Position numbers and translations under genes: made by a program. Under the pieces are notes generated by a model. It made no database searches, was not told where the DNA came from, and saw only the letters and a list, made by a program, of their open reading frames with translations. From Sanguinoderma infundibulare (lineage: Eukaryota > Basidiomycota > Agaricomycetes > Polyporales > Polyporaceae), in the NCBI GenBank assembly GCA_032821775.1, contig JAVLRN010000010.1, positions 62,001 through 126,000 of the forward strand: a stretch of DNA of 64,000 bases. Direction: 5' to 3'. Shown here in pieces: positions 22,100 to 34,848 of the stretch. The stretch's first letter is position 1. Each line of letters begins with the position of its first letter.

Positions 22100-24032
22100 A
22101 TGGCCCAAGTTATCGTCGTAGGTGGTGGTCTTGCCGGTCTCTCGGCCGCACACACTCTTCTCGAGCGCGGTGCGAACGTGCTCCTCCTCGACAAGCAACC
22201 GTGAGTACCTTCCGATTCCTCGCTCTCTGCAGTCCGATGACAAGGCCTTTCCTAGTTTCATGGGTGGAAACTCCACCAAGGCCACCTCAGGTATCAACGG
22301 TGCTGGCACACAGACCCAGCAGGAGCTCGGCATCCCCGACAGTGCGAAGCAGTTCTTCGAGGACACCAAGCGTTCCGTAAGTCCTCCGTTCCGCGTCCTC
22401 TCAGAATAACATACGAATGGAACCTCGTGCTCTCCCAGGCTCGTGACCTTGCCCGCGACGACCTCATTCGCGTTCTCACTGGCCAGTCCGGTGACGCCGT
22501 CAACTGGCTCCAGGACAAGTTCGCCCTCGACCTCTCCAAGGTCGCTCGTCTCGGCGGCCACTCCCATCCCCGTACCCACCGTGGCAACGCTCAGTTCCCC
22601 GGTATGGTCATCACCTATGCCCAGATGGAGCGCCTCGAGGACCTCGCCGAGTCCACCCCCTCACGCGTCCAGATCAAGAAGAAGGCGCGTGTCACCAAGC
22701 TTCTCAAGGACGAATCCGGTGCTGTCGTCGGCCTCGAGTACGAGCACCAGGGCAAGACTCTGACCGCCTATGGCCCCGTCATTCTCGCTACCGGCGGTTA
22801 CGCTGCTGATTTCACCACCGACTCCCTCTTGAAGAAGTACCGTCCTGAGTTATGGGACCTTCCTACCACCAACGGCGAGCACTGTACCGGTGATGGTCAG
22901 AAGCTGGCCCTCGCCATTGGCGCCAGCGCCGTCGACCTCGAGAAGGTCCAGGTGCATCCGACCGGTCTCGTCGACCCCAACGAGCCCGAGGCAAAGGTCA
23001 AGTTCTTGGCCGCTGAGGCCCTTCGTGGTGTCGGTGGTCTTCTTCTCGATAACACTGGCCACCGTTTCGTCGACGAGCTCCAGCACCGTGACTACGTTAC
23101 TGGCAAAATGTGGGAGAACGGCAAGGTATGCTTGTCTCTCCCTTGTTCAACTTCCTTCATCCTCACCGCCCGATCAGTATCCGATCCGCCTCGTCCTCAA
23201 CGGTGCCGCGTCCAAGGACATCGAGTGGCACTGCAAGCACTACGTTGGTCGCGGCCTCATGAAGCGCTACGACAGTGGCGCCGCGCTCGCCAAGGACATG
23301 GGCATCTCGCCCCAAGTCCTCAAAAAGACCTTCGACGACTACAACACCGCCGCGCGCACCAAGAAGGATCCCTTCGGCAAGAAGTTCTTTGCTGACTCGG
23401 AGTGGACGCTCAATGACTACTTCAACGTCGCCATCATGACCCCCGTCCTGCATTACACCATGGGCGGCCTCGAAATCGACGCCGAGTCGCGCGTGCTCGA
23501 CAAGTCGGGCAAGCCCGTTCCCGGCCTCTTCGCTGCCGGCGAGGTCGCGGGCGGTGTTCACGGTGCGAACCGTCTGGGTGGCTCCTCGCTCCTCGGCTGC
23601 GTTGTCTTCGGTCGTGTCTCCGGCGCATCAGCAGCGTCATATCTCCTCCAAAGGATCGGGCCCCTCGCTGAGAAGGCCGCAGGCCGTCTTGGTGCCGTCG
23701 CAGGCCACCTCGGTGCGCCCGCGTCAGAAGAGAAGCAGGCTGCCCCCGCGGCCAAGAGCTCATCACCAGCGCCCGCGCCATCACCGTCGGGCAGCGGCGG
23801 CGCGTGGACGACGGCGGAGGTTGCGAAGCACAACAAGAAGGACGACTGCTGGGTGATCATCGACGGCAAGGTGCTCGACGTGACCGCGTTCTTGCCGGAC
23901 CACCCCGGAGGGGAGAAGGCGATCCTGCTCTACGCCGGGCGCGACGCGACCGAGGAGTTTAACATGCTCCACGACGCCAAGGTCATCCCGCGGTACGCGC
24001 CGGAGGCCGTCATCGGCTCGCTCAAGCAGTGA
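22100..24032 (+). CDS. Fumarate reductase flavoprotein fused to cytochrome b5 (Osm1-like)
   Basis: Four exons (22100-22200, 22256-22376, 22439-23125, 23178-24032) encode 587 residues. The N-terminus is a Rossmann FAD site (VIVVGGGLAGLSAAHTLLE), followed by GNSTKATSGINGAGTQTQ. The active-site region has HTMGG-type sequence (LHYTMGGLEID) and GLFAAGEVAGGVHGANRLGG. After a Pro/Ala linker comes a cytochrome b5 domain with heme ligands in LPDHPGGEKA and FNMLHDAKVI. Soluble fumarate reductases of this type reoxidise FADH2/NADH using fumarate; yeast Osm1/Frd1 lack the C-terminal b5 domain. No targeting peptide precedes the FAD motif, so a cytosolic site is inferred. Start and all junctions are phase-consistent. 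Confidence 0.9.
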
Positions 24033-24544
24033 GCGGGTTGGGTTGGCCGGGCGCTGGTGTTGATGGGAGACTCGAAGGGGGTTTGGATACGACACATACA
24101 CGTCCTGCTTCTTCGCAACTTTCGTTTGCTATACCACGCACACGCACACGTTTTGTCTGACGAGCTATCGTATGTTGTGGTTGTAATCTGGGCATAATGT
24201 ATCCTTCTATTTACTTTTCGTTGTCGCAAGATTTACGTTCCGTCGCTGGCATTGTTCATTAGGCATCTCAGTCAGGCACCAATCAAACACACTTCCAGGC
24301 TGCGTTACCGACGAGCGTATGTGACCGACTTCGGATCCGCTACAAGGGACGAAGTCTACATAGTTGGGCCGATGAACAAGATGAGATGTATAGATAATGT
24401 AGGAGCTCTAGGAATACAAACATATAAACATATGTGACACACGACAGTCAGAGTGCGTGGTAGCATTCTTGAAGCATACTTCGTGGGCTGTCTTCGTGCA
24501 TATGCCAGTGGGGTGGGGTGGGGAATACTCGTATGCGGCATGCG
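24033..24544. other. Convergent intergenic region
   Basis: This holds the 3' flanks of the fumarate reductase (plus) and thioesterase (minus) genes. No gene is seen. Short A/T-rich stretches (for example atacaaacatataaacatatg near 24413) are consistent with 3' ends. Confidence 0.4.
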
Positions 24545-25379
24545 TTATAGTTTCGGTTGCATCTTGCCTAGAAGCGCAGAAGCTATCATCCGCCCGGAAT
24601 CTTTGTTGGTGATCTGGGCGCATGAGAATGAGAGGACCAGGAGCGTCTCAGATGTCAGGCCTGTCAGGGACGAGGGGGAGTGGGATTCGGGACACACCTC
24701 GCACCTCGACGTCATGATACGGCCGCCGAGGGTTACTGACGTGCTTGCTATTCGCATGCACGTCTGCCTGTACGACCGCGGAGAGAAATGGAGCAGTGGG
24801 TCGAAGGAGGAGATAGAGGGGACTTACAAGGAGGCGGGCGCATGGAAGAAGATATTGATGGCCTGTGTCACTCCAACGCCATTGGTGTTCTGCATGACAC
24901 CGAGAGCGACGAGAGGGAACGCGGCGCAGCTGGGCATACGCGGACGGAGCTCAAATTCACTGCGTCCCGTGGCAGGATGCGAGTACTCACTTGTCAATGA
25001 GGTAGCATAAGCACCCTCCATGCACGAGCCCAGCCCCGTTCAACATCTCTTCACCAAATGCGCCTCAGTGTTCCCCGCAAGTTGCACCCAACGAAAAGGC
25101 GGACGCACCTTTAGTAACCTGCACCTCCGAGACGACGACGACCTCGGTCCTGTCCCCCTTCCTGTCCACGTTCATCTCCACGATCCGGATCTGGCGTCCG
25201 ACGGCGTACGCGAAGCAGTCCATGTCGCCGACGCCGTACGAGCCGAGGGTGTTGAGCGTGAGCTGCTTGGCGTCGTCTGGTGCGTTGCCACCTACGTCCG
25301 AGGCATCGCCGTACTTGGGGAGCGCGAGGGGGTCGACCCATCCTCGTTCGGTCGCGAGGCTGGATTGGAACGGCGCCAT
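24545..25379 (-). CDS. Hotdog-fold thioesterase family protein
   Basis: Five exons (25379-25109, 25048-24991, 24929-24828, 24767-24698, 24613-24545) total 189 residues with every junction in phase. The hotdog signature is EMLNGAGLVHGGCLCYLIDN, followed by AAFPLVALGVMQNTNGVGVT, the strand region STSVTLGGRIMTSRCEI and GRMIASALLGKMQP. The size and layout match fungal ACOT13-like acyl-CoA thioesterases, which hydrolyse acyl-CoA to free fatty acid and CoA. The usual HGG loop is present. The substrate is unknown. Several of its exons are under 105 nt. An upstream Met extension is possible, but 25379 gives a family-like start (MAPFQSSLATERGWVDP). Confidence 0.82.
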
Positions 25380-26081
25380 CCCGAGGTCCCGGTTCGGAGA
25401 GGCGGAACAAAAACCGAGCGGATGCTCAGGAAGACAGCGGGACTTGGAAGCTCCGGCTACGCGCGGGATAGGTGAGGATACCAACGAGCGATGCGTTTGA
25501 GAGGTCAGACGTCGGCAGACAATCGTCGAGTGGGCCTACGGGGGCTGATATGTGAGAAGGAGCAAACGTTAACGAAGCTCGGCAGGTCGTGAGTCAAGTA
25601 AGAGTAACGTACACCAGACCGAACCCAGCCTTGAAACATCGGGGATACCGTTGCTGCCCCATTTGGGCGGCGACGCCCACAGCGGATGTTCCCATCGACG
25701 GTTGCATTGTGGACATACGCGTACCGGACATGGAGGAAGTAGAGTGGGTTGAGTGGAGTGTCTCGTCAAATGGTCTCTGGTCGAGCCTGCAGGGTCGAAT
25801 CCAGAGAAAAGCAAGTTTCCAGCTTCAAGCATCCTTACACGATCAGGTGACGTCGCTCAAGGTCGCTCGCCGCATGGAGACAATCGTGGATTACGCCCAA
25901 GTCGCGTCGGATGCAGGCAAAGTCACACACAAGTTTGAAACATGCTCGCACGACTCCGTAACATGTCGATTCCACGAGGTACAGAGATCATATTCGGGTA
26001 TGAGTAGAAGAATTACATGTAACAAATCTACCGTAGAAAGTAGTAGTGCACAGAAGAATATAACAGTCGAGGGAACAGCAA
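25380..26081. other. Intergenic region between thioesterase and ABC transporter
   Basis: Frames at 25569-25832 and 25589-26119 lack domains and convincing splice structure. I see nothing else. Confidence 0.4.
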
Positions 26082-29000
26082 TCAAGTCCGGGATACCATA
26101 CCTACTGCGGCGTATATAGAATCCCTCTCCTCTGCAGGAGCTGCATCAACGAGTGCACGGAAGCTACCATGCTCGTCGCGGAGCAGATCGCTCGGCTTGC
26201 CGAACTCCACCTAAAGACATTCGCTGCTTCAGAGGTCAATTCAGCATGGCAAGTAACATAACGTACCTTAGACCCGCCATCAAGCACGAGCTGGGTAACA
26301 AATATATCAGCAGCAGTCGAGATGCGGGGCGAGAGAGTAACATACCACTTTGTCGTAGTCTTTGACCATTGACAGCCGGTGGGCTACTGTGAGAACCGTC
26401 ACATTGGCATCCAATCGTTTGCGTAGTGCTGTCTGGATCATCGCGACGCTCACGGGATCTATGAGACACACATGAGTCGGTAAAGAAGCACGAAGCAGAG
26501 GCGTGCGCGTACCGATGGAAGATGTAGCTGATGTTGAATAGTATTGATGTTAGCGTAATTCCTTTTGGAGCACATTCGACGCACCTTCGTCCATGATGAG
26601 CAACTTGCTCTTCCTGACCATCGCACGAGCAAGAGCAACAATTTGCCTCTGCCCAACAGACAAGTTCTTGCCACCTGAAGATACCTGTGTGTCCAGCTCA
26701 AGCCTGTCGGTATTTAAGTCCTGTGGTGCATTGTCGAGTCCCTGTGCAGCAAGCAACGCGTCCCTTAGTTCCGTCTCGCTGTACCGTCCGAACGGGTCCA
26801 CGTTCTGGCGAATCGTCCCTTGGAACAGTTCCGGCTAGATACCACATTCACATCAGCAAAAGCGAATAGATATGGATGATGATAGATAGCGTACTGTCTG
26901 AGGGATAATGGTGATGTTCTTCCGTAGGGTCGTGAGCCCGACATTCCCTATGGAACGACTTGAGTAGACAGCGGTTCCCGGTGCTGTGGGTGAGAAATTT
27001 GCTGTGGGGATGTTGGTCGGGATGCAGCGGAGTAGCGCTAGCGTCAGGGTACTCTACAAGACGCGATATTAGTAATGCTTAGTTTCCGGCGAGCATGAGG
27101 ATCTTGCCTTGCCACTTCCGGTGCGACCCACTAAACGCAAATGAGGCATTTCAGAGCGGGAGGCGTGGGACGTTGAACGGTTGACTTACCAACACCAATG
27201 CGCTCTCCAGAAGTTACGTTGAAGGAAACCTTCTTCAAGATTTCTGGCCCGTCAAGGGAGTACGATGCCGAAAGGTTGTCGACGGCGAGGTCGCCATTCG
27301 TCGGCCAAGCACCTTCGGGTTCGGGAATAGTAAGCTCCGATCTGTCCTCCTGGTCAATGACCAAGTACTGTTGGATACGCTCCAGACTGCACGCCGATTA
27401 GTCTCACAGACTATACCACCCTTGTATGGCGACGAACCTGTTGCCTATAGGACCGTAAGAAACCAATCATGTCGACAGATCACTTCAACGACTCACCAGC
27501 GACCTCGAACGCGTTGAGCGTCCGTACAAACTCAAACACCTTGGAGCTGAATGCGACTGGTGCGTCTTCGTAAGTGGCGGGAACACTAGTGCGCGCGAGT
27601 GACTACTCACTGGACATGTTCAAGGAGAATCCGATATTCGACGCGTTGAGCTTGGTGAAGTATGTCAAGTACGTCGCAAGAGACACAGTGAAGATTGTCC
27701 CGATGAGGTCCGCGCGGACGATGACCCAACTACGCACTCAGTCAGAAGGTCAGGAGCATACGCAGTCTCAGCGATTGCCACGCACCGGTTCAGGTTATAG
27801 AACGTGTTGGAAGCACGAGTCCAGCGATCGATTCGACCATGCATGTCCCTCTTGAACGGTTCCTCGGCACCATAAGCACGAATCGAGACTGCAAAGGCAG
27901 ATGAGTAATCCTTCAACAAGCACGAAAGCCCGACCAATCCGCACCTAGACTGGCCACGGTCGAGTTGAGATGGCCGATAAGAGGTGCGCGCGTCTTACTC
28001 TGTTCCCGCTTGACCGGAAGCTGAGCCTTCATGTACGCCTTGGCATACAGACAACTGAAGATTCCAAACAGCGCCACAGCACCGGTGAAGACCGGGGCGA
28101 CGAGCGTCACCAGAACGAGTCGCACGGCCATTGATGTCGACAACTCCAGCAGCTTGAGGAGGAAGCTCGAGATCTGGCCATCAACTGAAAGGCGGTGAGA
28201 ACGTCGAAACTTCTGATAAAGAACAATGCGTACTAGCGTTGATATCCTCCGTGCATCGAGAGACAACGCGGGACATGGGCGTGGAGTCGAGCCATCTACG
28301 GCGAAGATCAACGCGAGCTTCTGTATACGATACGACTCCATGCGTACCTGAGGGTTGTTCCCAAGATAGAGTTGACCAATTTCTCGTGGATCTTAGCAGA
28401 CGCCTCCAGAGTCCCCGCCAAGTGCAGAATCCGGGATGTAGCATCAGTGACCATAGATCCGACGAGCAGGGCGACGTAGATCCCAATGTATCTATTTGCC
28501 ATTGGTAAGCACTATCCAACACGCCGAGAATATGAACAAGAACTCACAGCGCGATGGAAACCCTTGATGCTGGCTCTTCGGAATACTTGCTGGCCCAATA
28601 ACCAAGCAACCAGATCTGAGCGTTGAGGACAATGCTCGCAAGGAACAGCGAGCCGAGTAAGATGACCCAGAAAAAGATCGGATACTGAGACATGTTGCCA
28701 AACAGCAGGCTCACTAAGACACGTGTTTAGTGTACGTGGAAGCTCATCTCGTCGACAAGATGACTTACTCGGTTTCCAGCCCACGTGTCCCTCTTCCGTC
28801 TCCTCGGCTTTGACCATTTGATGTCCTGCGGGCTGGTGTACCACAGGTTTCTTGTCCAACACTAAAGAGCGCACGAGAGGATCGTTCGGCGGTGTGCTCG
28901 ACGATGAGGTGGCATCCTGAGGAGGAGGAGGTCCTACGCTGACGATCGTTCCGTTGTGTCCGAGCTCAATCGACCAGTGAGCAACAGGCATAACCGCGTT

Positions 29001-32000
29001 GGTGTTGTGGGTCTAGATGAGGTTATTAGCTGAGGAGACTATGGACTTGTGAAGCCGAGCACGGACCACTAGAATGACGGTTCTGTCCTTCAGCAACGCG
29101 CCCCCGAAACAATGCCTGACGATGTGCCTGATCGTGCTATTGTCGAGCGACGAGAGGACATCATCCAGTAACAAGATCTTCGCATTCGAGTAGACAGCTC
29201 GAGCCAACGTGATCCTTGCCTGTGAAGTTCTGTCAGCACATGCTTTAATCAAAAGACGATGTCAGGTCACCTTCTGCCCACCGCTACCAACGATACGACC
29301 ATTAGTTATTTTCCGCTGATCGTTGAACAAACACTCACCTGAGCGTGATACCGCGGTCTCCGACCATCGTCTCGTCGCCAGCCTCGAAACTCTCGATGTC
29401 CTGCACCAAGGCACAGGCCGCGAGAACATCGTTATAGCGATCCTCATCATACCGCTCATCAAAGAGGATGTTGTCCTGAAAGAGCGGATGAACTGACTGT
29501 CCCAAAGCCATCGGACGCTTACACACTCACCCGTACAGACGCGGCCAAGATCCACGACTCCTGAGCGGCGTACGCTACGCCCTCTTTCGTTGGCAGGCGA
29601 CGGTAGGACGTACCATTCAGAGGGAGGTAGTGCATTTCGCCTATGAGTATATCACGGAAGGTTAACCTTTGATATTCCGTTAGCAAATGAAGGGAGCCTA
29701 CCGAGCAGTGCCATCAACAGCGACGTCTTCCCGCACGCCATCGGGCCATGGACGACATTCAACGCGTTCTTCTGAAAGAGCAGCTCTCTGTCGATCTTGA
29801 GGGTGAAGGGGCGGTCTTCTTCCGAGGAGCTGTTCGCCCATGTGAAATGCGCGTCCCGCAACCCGACATCTGTGTCGTGCGACGAAAGACTGAGGCCGTT
29901 TCCGTTTTCCAAAGCGTGATGGTCGTCATGGACGTCCTTCGCCGAATATTTATCCAGGAGCTCGGTCTCTCTGAGGAAGCGGTTGATGCGGTCCAGCGAG
30001 ACCTTGCCTGTAAGTTGCGAAGACGTCGTCAAGTCCTTCACACGGTCAATGGAATGTTGAACACATACCATTGGTCAAGATTGGAATTCGGAAAAAGATC
30101 AACCCTAGCTGGGAACGGAGGATCTCGAACACTGGGGAAAAGGTCGGCATCTCGAATGAGGGGGGTTTGACGAAACGAGCTTACAAGATATGGACGAGAA
30201 GACAATCGAGGCTGCAGGATATCAGTGATTCGGACTGAATAAACCAAGCACACAACGTACCGGATAGCTCGCGCTTCATCCCAATGGTCTGCATATGATG
30301 TTAGAACATCGTAGACCCATGAGAGGAGGCGACGGCACTCACGAAGGTCGCGTAACTGGCCAACATGATCAAAAGCGGAATACAGACGCTAAGCCCCCAC
30401 ACGTGTTAGCAGTAGCTACCAAGTGTGCACACTAGAATGAAACGGACTTAATGGCACCGATCCAAATCTGCATCATGGTAACGTTGCGGACGGCCCGCAG
30501 CTCGTCCATTCGCGCATTCTTGAGCTTCTCCGTTTGCTCCGACTCCCAACCGAGAAACTTGACCGTGCGTATCATGTCCAGCACTGCACAACGCCAACGG
30601 ACATAGCTCTCAGTACGACTTACGAATTATATGAGGCAACGAGGTCTTACTTTGAATGACCAATGTCACGCGACGATCGCTCTGGGCGAAGGGTAAGCAT
30701 GCGTTGCACCATACACAGAGATCTCCGCTACTCACTGCCTTGGCCTTTGCGCCCTGAAGGCCCTTGGTGCGCTTGCTGAGTTCGGTGGGGACTGGGAACA
30801 AAGCGATCATGACTGCAACTCCGACGAATGTACTAGGATGACGTATAATATGTCAGATCAGAAACGAGGCGGCAACCAAGAAGACGCTTACCTCCATCCA
30901 AGAATCGAGTACAGGAAAACCACAGACAGGATGATCTGGATGGGAGTCTCGAACACTGCAATAGCACCGATCAGTTCCTGTCTTCAAGGGCACCGTGGAA
31001 CTGAAATCACGCACGGACAAGCAGTACGAATGTGCTCGCATTAGTCACATTCGTCAGGTCCATCGTAACCAAGTTCGCGATAGCAGGCATGTTGCCCTTC
31101 CCGGCTTGCGCCTTCCCAGGAGCTGACTTGTCAGATGCCTTGGATATGCTGGCTTTCGACCGCATCTTGAGCGCATGGTCGAACATGAGCTGTGTCAGGA
31201 TGGCTTGCGTCCGCGCGACAACCTGGGTCTGTTGGTCCACACACGACGAGTCAGCGTTCCTGTTACACGTTGACCCAGACCATACGCACCGAGACGTAAT
31301 GGTAATATTGCATAGACATCGACACCGCCATTGAGCCAAAAAGAAGGGCGAGGAGCCAAACCCAGGGCCTTAGGGCCTCGGCTTCGGGGCCGTTTTCGGC
31401 GTAACTGTCACCAAAAGTGGGTTATGCAAAGTTCGAACCATAAACACTATCGGAGAAGCTCACGATAGGATGTGCTTCAGGCCGAGAGGCACGAGAAATG
31501 ACGAAGCGCTCTATCGAACACATGTCAGCGAACTGTGCAGCCTCGCCGCCACGCAGGGAACCACATACCGCGAGGATGACCATCGCTCCCATGATCGTCA
31601 AATCAGGATCTTACGAATAGGAACGTGGGACGTCAGCGTTCTGTTCTCATTACCGCAGCTGACGTTGGCAGTGCGAGGAATGTGGTGAAAGGCACTCACA
31701 GAAGCATCTCACTAGACCCCGTGCGACATCCCTGCCACGAGTCTCCGTCGGGTCCACATACTGTAGTTGACAGTAAGCGCTTACAGTAAACGTTGATAAG
31801 GCGGGCCGTAGAGAACGCTCACCTGATAGCTGGCTTGCACGAGATGTTGGATACTGTTGTACTCCGCTAGCGGCGGCAGCTCTTCGAAGGGAAGATGCTT
31901 CAGTTGTTGCGCCCTCCAGATAAGCGGGTCCAGCCAGGCATAGGTGACCAAAGCGAAGATCGATGCCGTCTGCTCTGGGCGTGCATTGGGATCGTCGACT

Positions 32001-32540
32001 CGTCGGGGAGAGATTAGGGGGAGAACGATGGCCGCCAGTGTAAGAAGACCAAGTTTGACCCAAAGGAGCGTCCCCTCTGCGTCATCGACGGGTGTGAGAT
32101 CGTATGTGGCGAGTGGCCAGATATCCCGATATGCGTACACCGCCCATGCAGCAAACAAGATGATGTTCCTTGGGATGGTGACGCGGCCTTTCCAATGAGG
32201 AGGGGCGGACGTAAGAGCGAGGGCAACAGCCTGGAGAGCGTGGTCAGCAACGAGTGACTACAGAGGGTGTAGAACCCACGAAGATTGAGATGCGGGCTCC
32301 GTAGAATAACCACACATAAACACGTTCTTTGCGATCTGGAGAGTGTGGCGTATCCACAGGCGTTGTGATCGCAGACAAGACGAGCAAAGTCGTGATACAA
32401 CTCGATAGTGCCACGTCATATATGTTGAACATGTCCCTTTTCTCGGTGGTTGGATCAAGATGGGACTCCCGGTCGAAGGGTTGGAGCTGGGGCTGAAGTG
32501 GTGCTTCAGCGCTGGTATCTCCTGGATCGTCCATGTGCAT
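26082..32540 (-). CDS. ABCC (MRP-type) full ABC transporter
   Basis: This long gene, broken by many short introns, starts at ATG 32540 (MHMDDPGDTSAEAPLQ) and ends at TGA 26082-26084. An N-terminal membrane region (TMD0/L0, to about 31,800) is followed by TMD1. NBD1 has Walker A VHGPMACGKTSLLMALL (about 29755-29705), signature L-S-G-G-Q-K, and Walker B KILLLDDVLSSLD with Asp at the catalytic Glu position, usual for MRP NBD1. After TMD2, NBD2 has GRTGSGKSTLTLALL, LSVGQRQIVALARAMV and KLLIMDEATSSID, then the H-loop TVLTVAHRLS. The product should be an ATP-driven exporter of conjugates or xenobiotics at the plasma or vacuolar membrane. Three motifs sit on microexons of 13 nt (29271-29283), 15 nt (26513-26527) and 23 nt (27108-27130). 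The exact exon list is not fully resolved. Confidence 0.88.
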
Positions 32541-34001
32541 AAATGAGGTGAAACTTTGAGTCTAGAGGCGAGCAAGCTAGAAAGTGGCGTAAACTGCGAG
32601 AATGAGAGTGAGAAGACGAGTTCACAGGGCGATGATACCCACCTCACTTTATACAAGGAGAGTGATGGTGGCTGCGAAAAGCGTGCAGAAATGGAGACTT
32701 TGTGTTTCGCGGAACAAAGAGCAAGGCGACAAAGAGTCTGTAGTCGTTTTAGTACCGCCTGAAAAGTCGATGTGAGGCCGTGCTGAGCTCCGTACGAGCG
32801 GACCGAGGGTCTAGGATGGCAACAAAGAGGGGGCGGGGTCGGCTAGGCGGTGTATATGGCCTGGAGGTGGTATGAGCTCAAGTGCCAGCGATCGACGAAA
32901 ACGCAAGGCGGCCGCGTTGTGCTTGGCTGTGCAACCTGGATCCACCCACCTAAGGGTTGTGCGTGCTTCCCGAGAGTTCGACTGGAAGTTCGCTTACGCT
33001 AACCGTTCGCAGGTGCCAGAGCAAGGACACAACAGGACGAGTTGTCCCCAACTCAACCCAAACTCGCCCCGCACAACCGCCGCCGAGGCTGTGCCCTTAA
33101 CGCCCACATATCCTGCCCTTCCCACCACCGTGGCGCTCAGCGCTCCCTGTCTCTTCCCTGACTCGTTCAGCCAAGGACAACGACGCTTTACAACGCTACG
33201 ATATTCCCCAATTTCTCGGCAGTACGGGGTAGCCTTCACTGGCACTTCCTGTGAAGTACTTATGCCTACGGAAACCGTCTCCAGTGCCGACTGGGAGTCC
33301 TGGACCAGGCCACGCGCGACACACAAACAAAACAAGACTCCAAGACAATTGCGGCCTCCTCGAGCGTGGATGGGCGGGAGAGGCGTCACGACACCACCCG
33401 TAAGTTACCAGCACGAGGAAACTGTTTGCTAGATAACCGATCGCATTTTCATGTACAGCAACAGACAGCAACCAGATCGCTCCCGACAACAAAACAAGGA
33501 GGCCACCGTGTCTTCGACGTTCCCGCATTTAAGATAATGCGAGTCAGAGCAGGCTAGGACAGCTTACACCCTTTACCTGCAGCTCCATATCTCGACACTT
33601 GGTCCGCGGCCGGAGCGACGAGTATCGCGGTCCTTGCCGGATCATGACACAGCGTTGTCCATCGAGAACATCGGTAGAACCCATGCAGAGCTCTGGCCGG
33701 TATGGATTTCGCGAATGCGGGTCCGAACGGGTCAGATCCTAGTCATTCGTTCTGCGGCGCTGCTATTAGGAACGGCCACCTCCCCTCCTCGCTCTGGTCA
33801 ACGCCCTCAAATAGGTATAATATATGTTATACCGGTGGCACCGGAACACCTTGTGTTAAAGCTGTTCAGACTTCACAGGCCGAAGAAGCCATCGGGTTGT
33901 GGCAAAATCGTAGCATTGTTTATACATTATGGAATTAATTCCGACTACGTCAGGGCCTAACGTATATGGATACATCAACATTGGCGACTTCAAACTAATA
34001 C
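32541..34001. other. ABC transporter promoter and gene-free DNA
   Basis: A TATA-like sequence (tataaag on the minus strand near 32645) lies about 100 nt upstream of the ABC start. The plus frame at 32872-33432 (186 codons) and the minus frame at 32994-33389 overlap each other and lack domains. The stretch 33800-33950 is A/T-rich. No gene is supported. Confidence 0.45.
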
Positions 34002-34848
34002 CTAGGTCAAAGACAATCTTTCAACCTGAGGACCCTCCTCAGTCTTGATTCCTTCCTCCACCTTCATCTGCACAAAATCATCCACTAAGCTCACCTCCGC
34101 CCCCGCCGCTTCAGATTCCACCGCCGCTGTCGCTAGCGCTTTATCGTAGCCCGCGTCACCAGGAAGAGGCACATCTAGCCTGGTCTCCCTCATAGCAGCC
34201 ATAAACCACGCCGCGCGGTCTTCGAACCGCTGATTCGACTCGACATGTTTTTCTTCGACTAGGATGTCGATGAGCCACGACGCTTGTCCCCGTGTCAGCC
34301 GCAGCGCTGCCTGCGACGCGGTTGACGGTATCTCCAGCTGGGCGCACAGCTGCTGCAAATAGTCCCTCTGATCGGACGACATCGCAGTATGGCAGTTCGC
34401 CCATCTCAACGGATGACCGGGGGGTTCATACTGAGGTGTACGCCATGTTACATTCAGCCACCATGGAGGTGAGCGGTAGCGCATGGAACCAAGACTCACC
34501 GGAGGTTCACGCCCGAGAGAATCCACATACTTTGCGGTGACTTCCCTTCGAAGCGTTTGGTCGTCAAGCGCCTCGAGCATTGTGAGGAGCTCGCTGGCCT
34601 GCCTCTTCGTCACGCGCTGGTTGTTCCTATCCGCTCGCCAGAGGAATGGGAAGTCGAACCCCCGAGCAAGAGAGAGCCAGCCGAGGTATCGCCGTTGGCG
34701 TTGCGTCATGTCGGCTGTCAGAACCGAACAGCTCAGCGCAGAGCAAGAAGGACAACATTATGCATGACTCACGTGGACCAGTCTTCCAAAACTTGGGGTC
34801 GCGGCCCTGCCACTTATGCTTGCGCAACGGTAAAACGTATGGACCCAT
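34002..34848 (-). CDS. Two-module DUF3072-like protein (cluster copy C)
   Basis: Three exons (34848-34773, 34714-34500, 34430-34002) total 239 residues, all in phase. A short first exon (MGPYVLPLRKHKWQGRDPKF) leads to module 1: DMTQRQRRYLGWLSLARG, then RVTKRQASELLTMLEAL. Module 2 is AMSSDQRDYLQQLCAQLEIP, then LRLTRGQASWLIDILVEE. The pattern T-x-x-Q-x-x-Y-L ... L-T-x-x-Q-A-S-x-L-I matches my memory of the DUF3072 domain (PMTxAQxxYLxxL ... LTKAEAS), which is known mainly from bacteria and has no assigned function. An acidic C-terminus follows. Two homologous genes lie upstream on the same strand with the same phase-1 first junction, indicating tandem duplication. Confidence 0.7.

Noticed and set aside
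32872..33432. 186-codon plus-strand frame starting with ATG
   Set aside because: Low-complexity composition, an equally long frame on the opposite strand, and no recognised domain.
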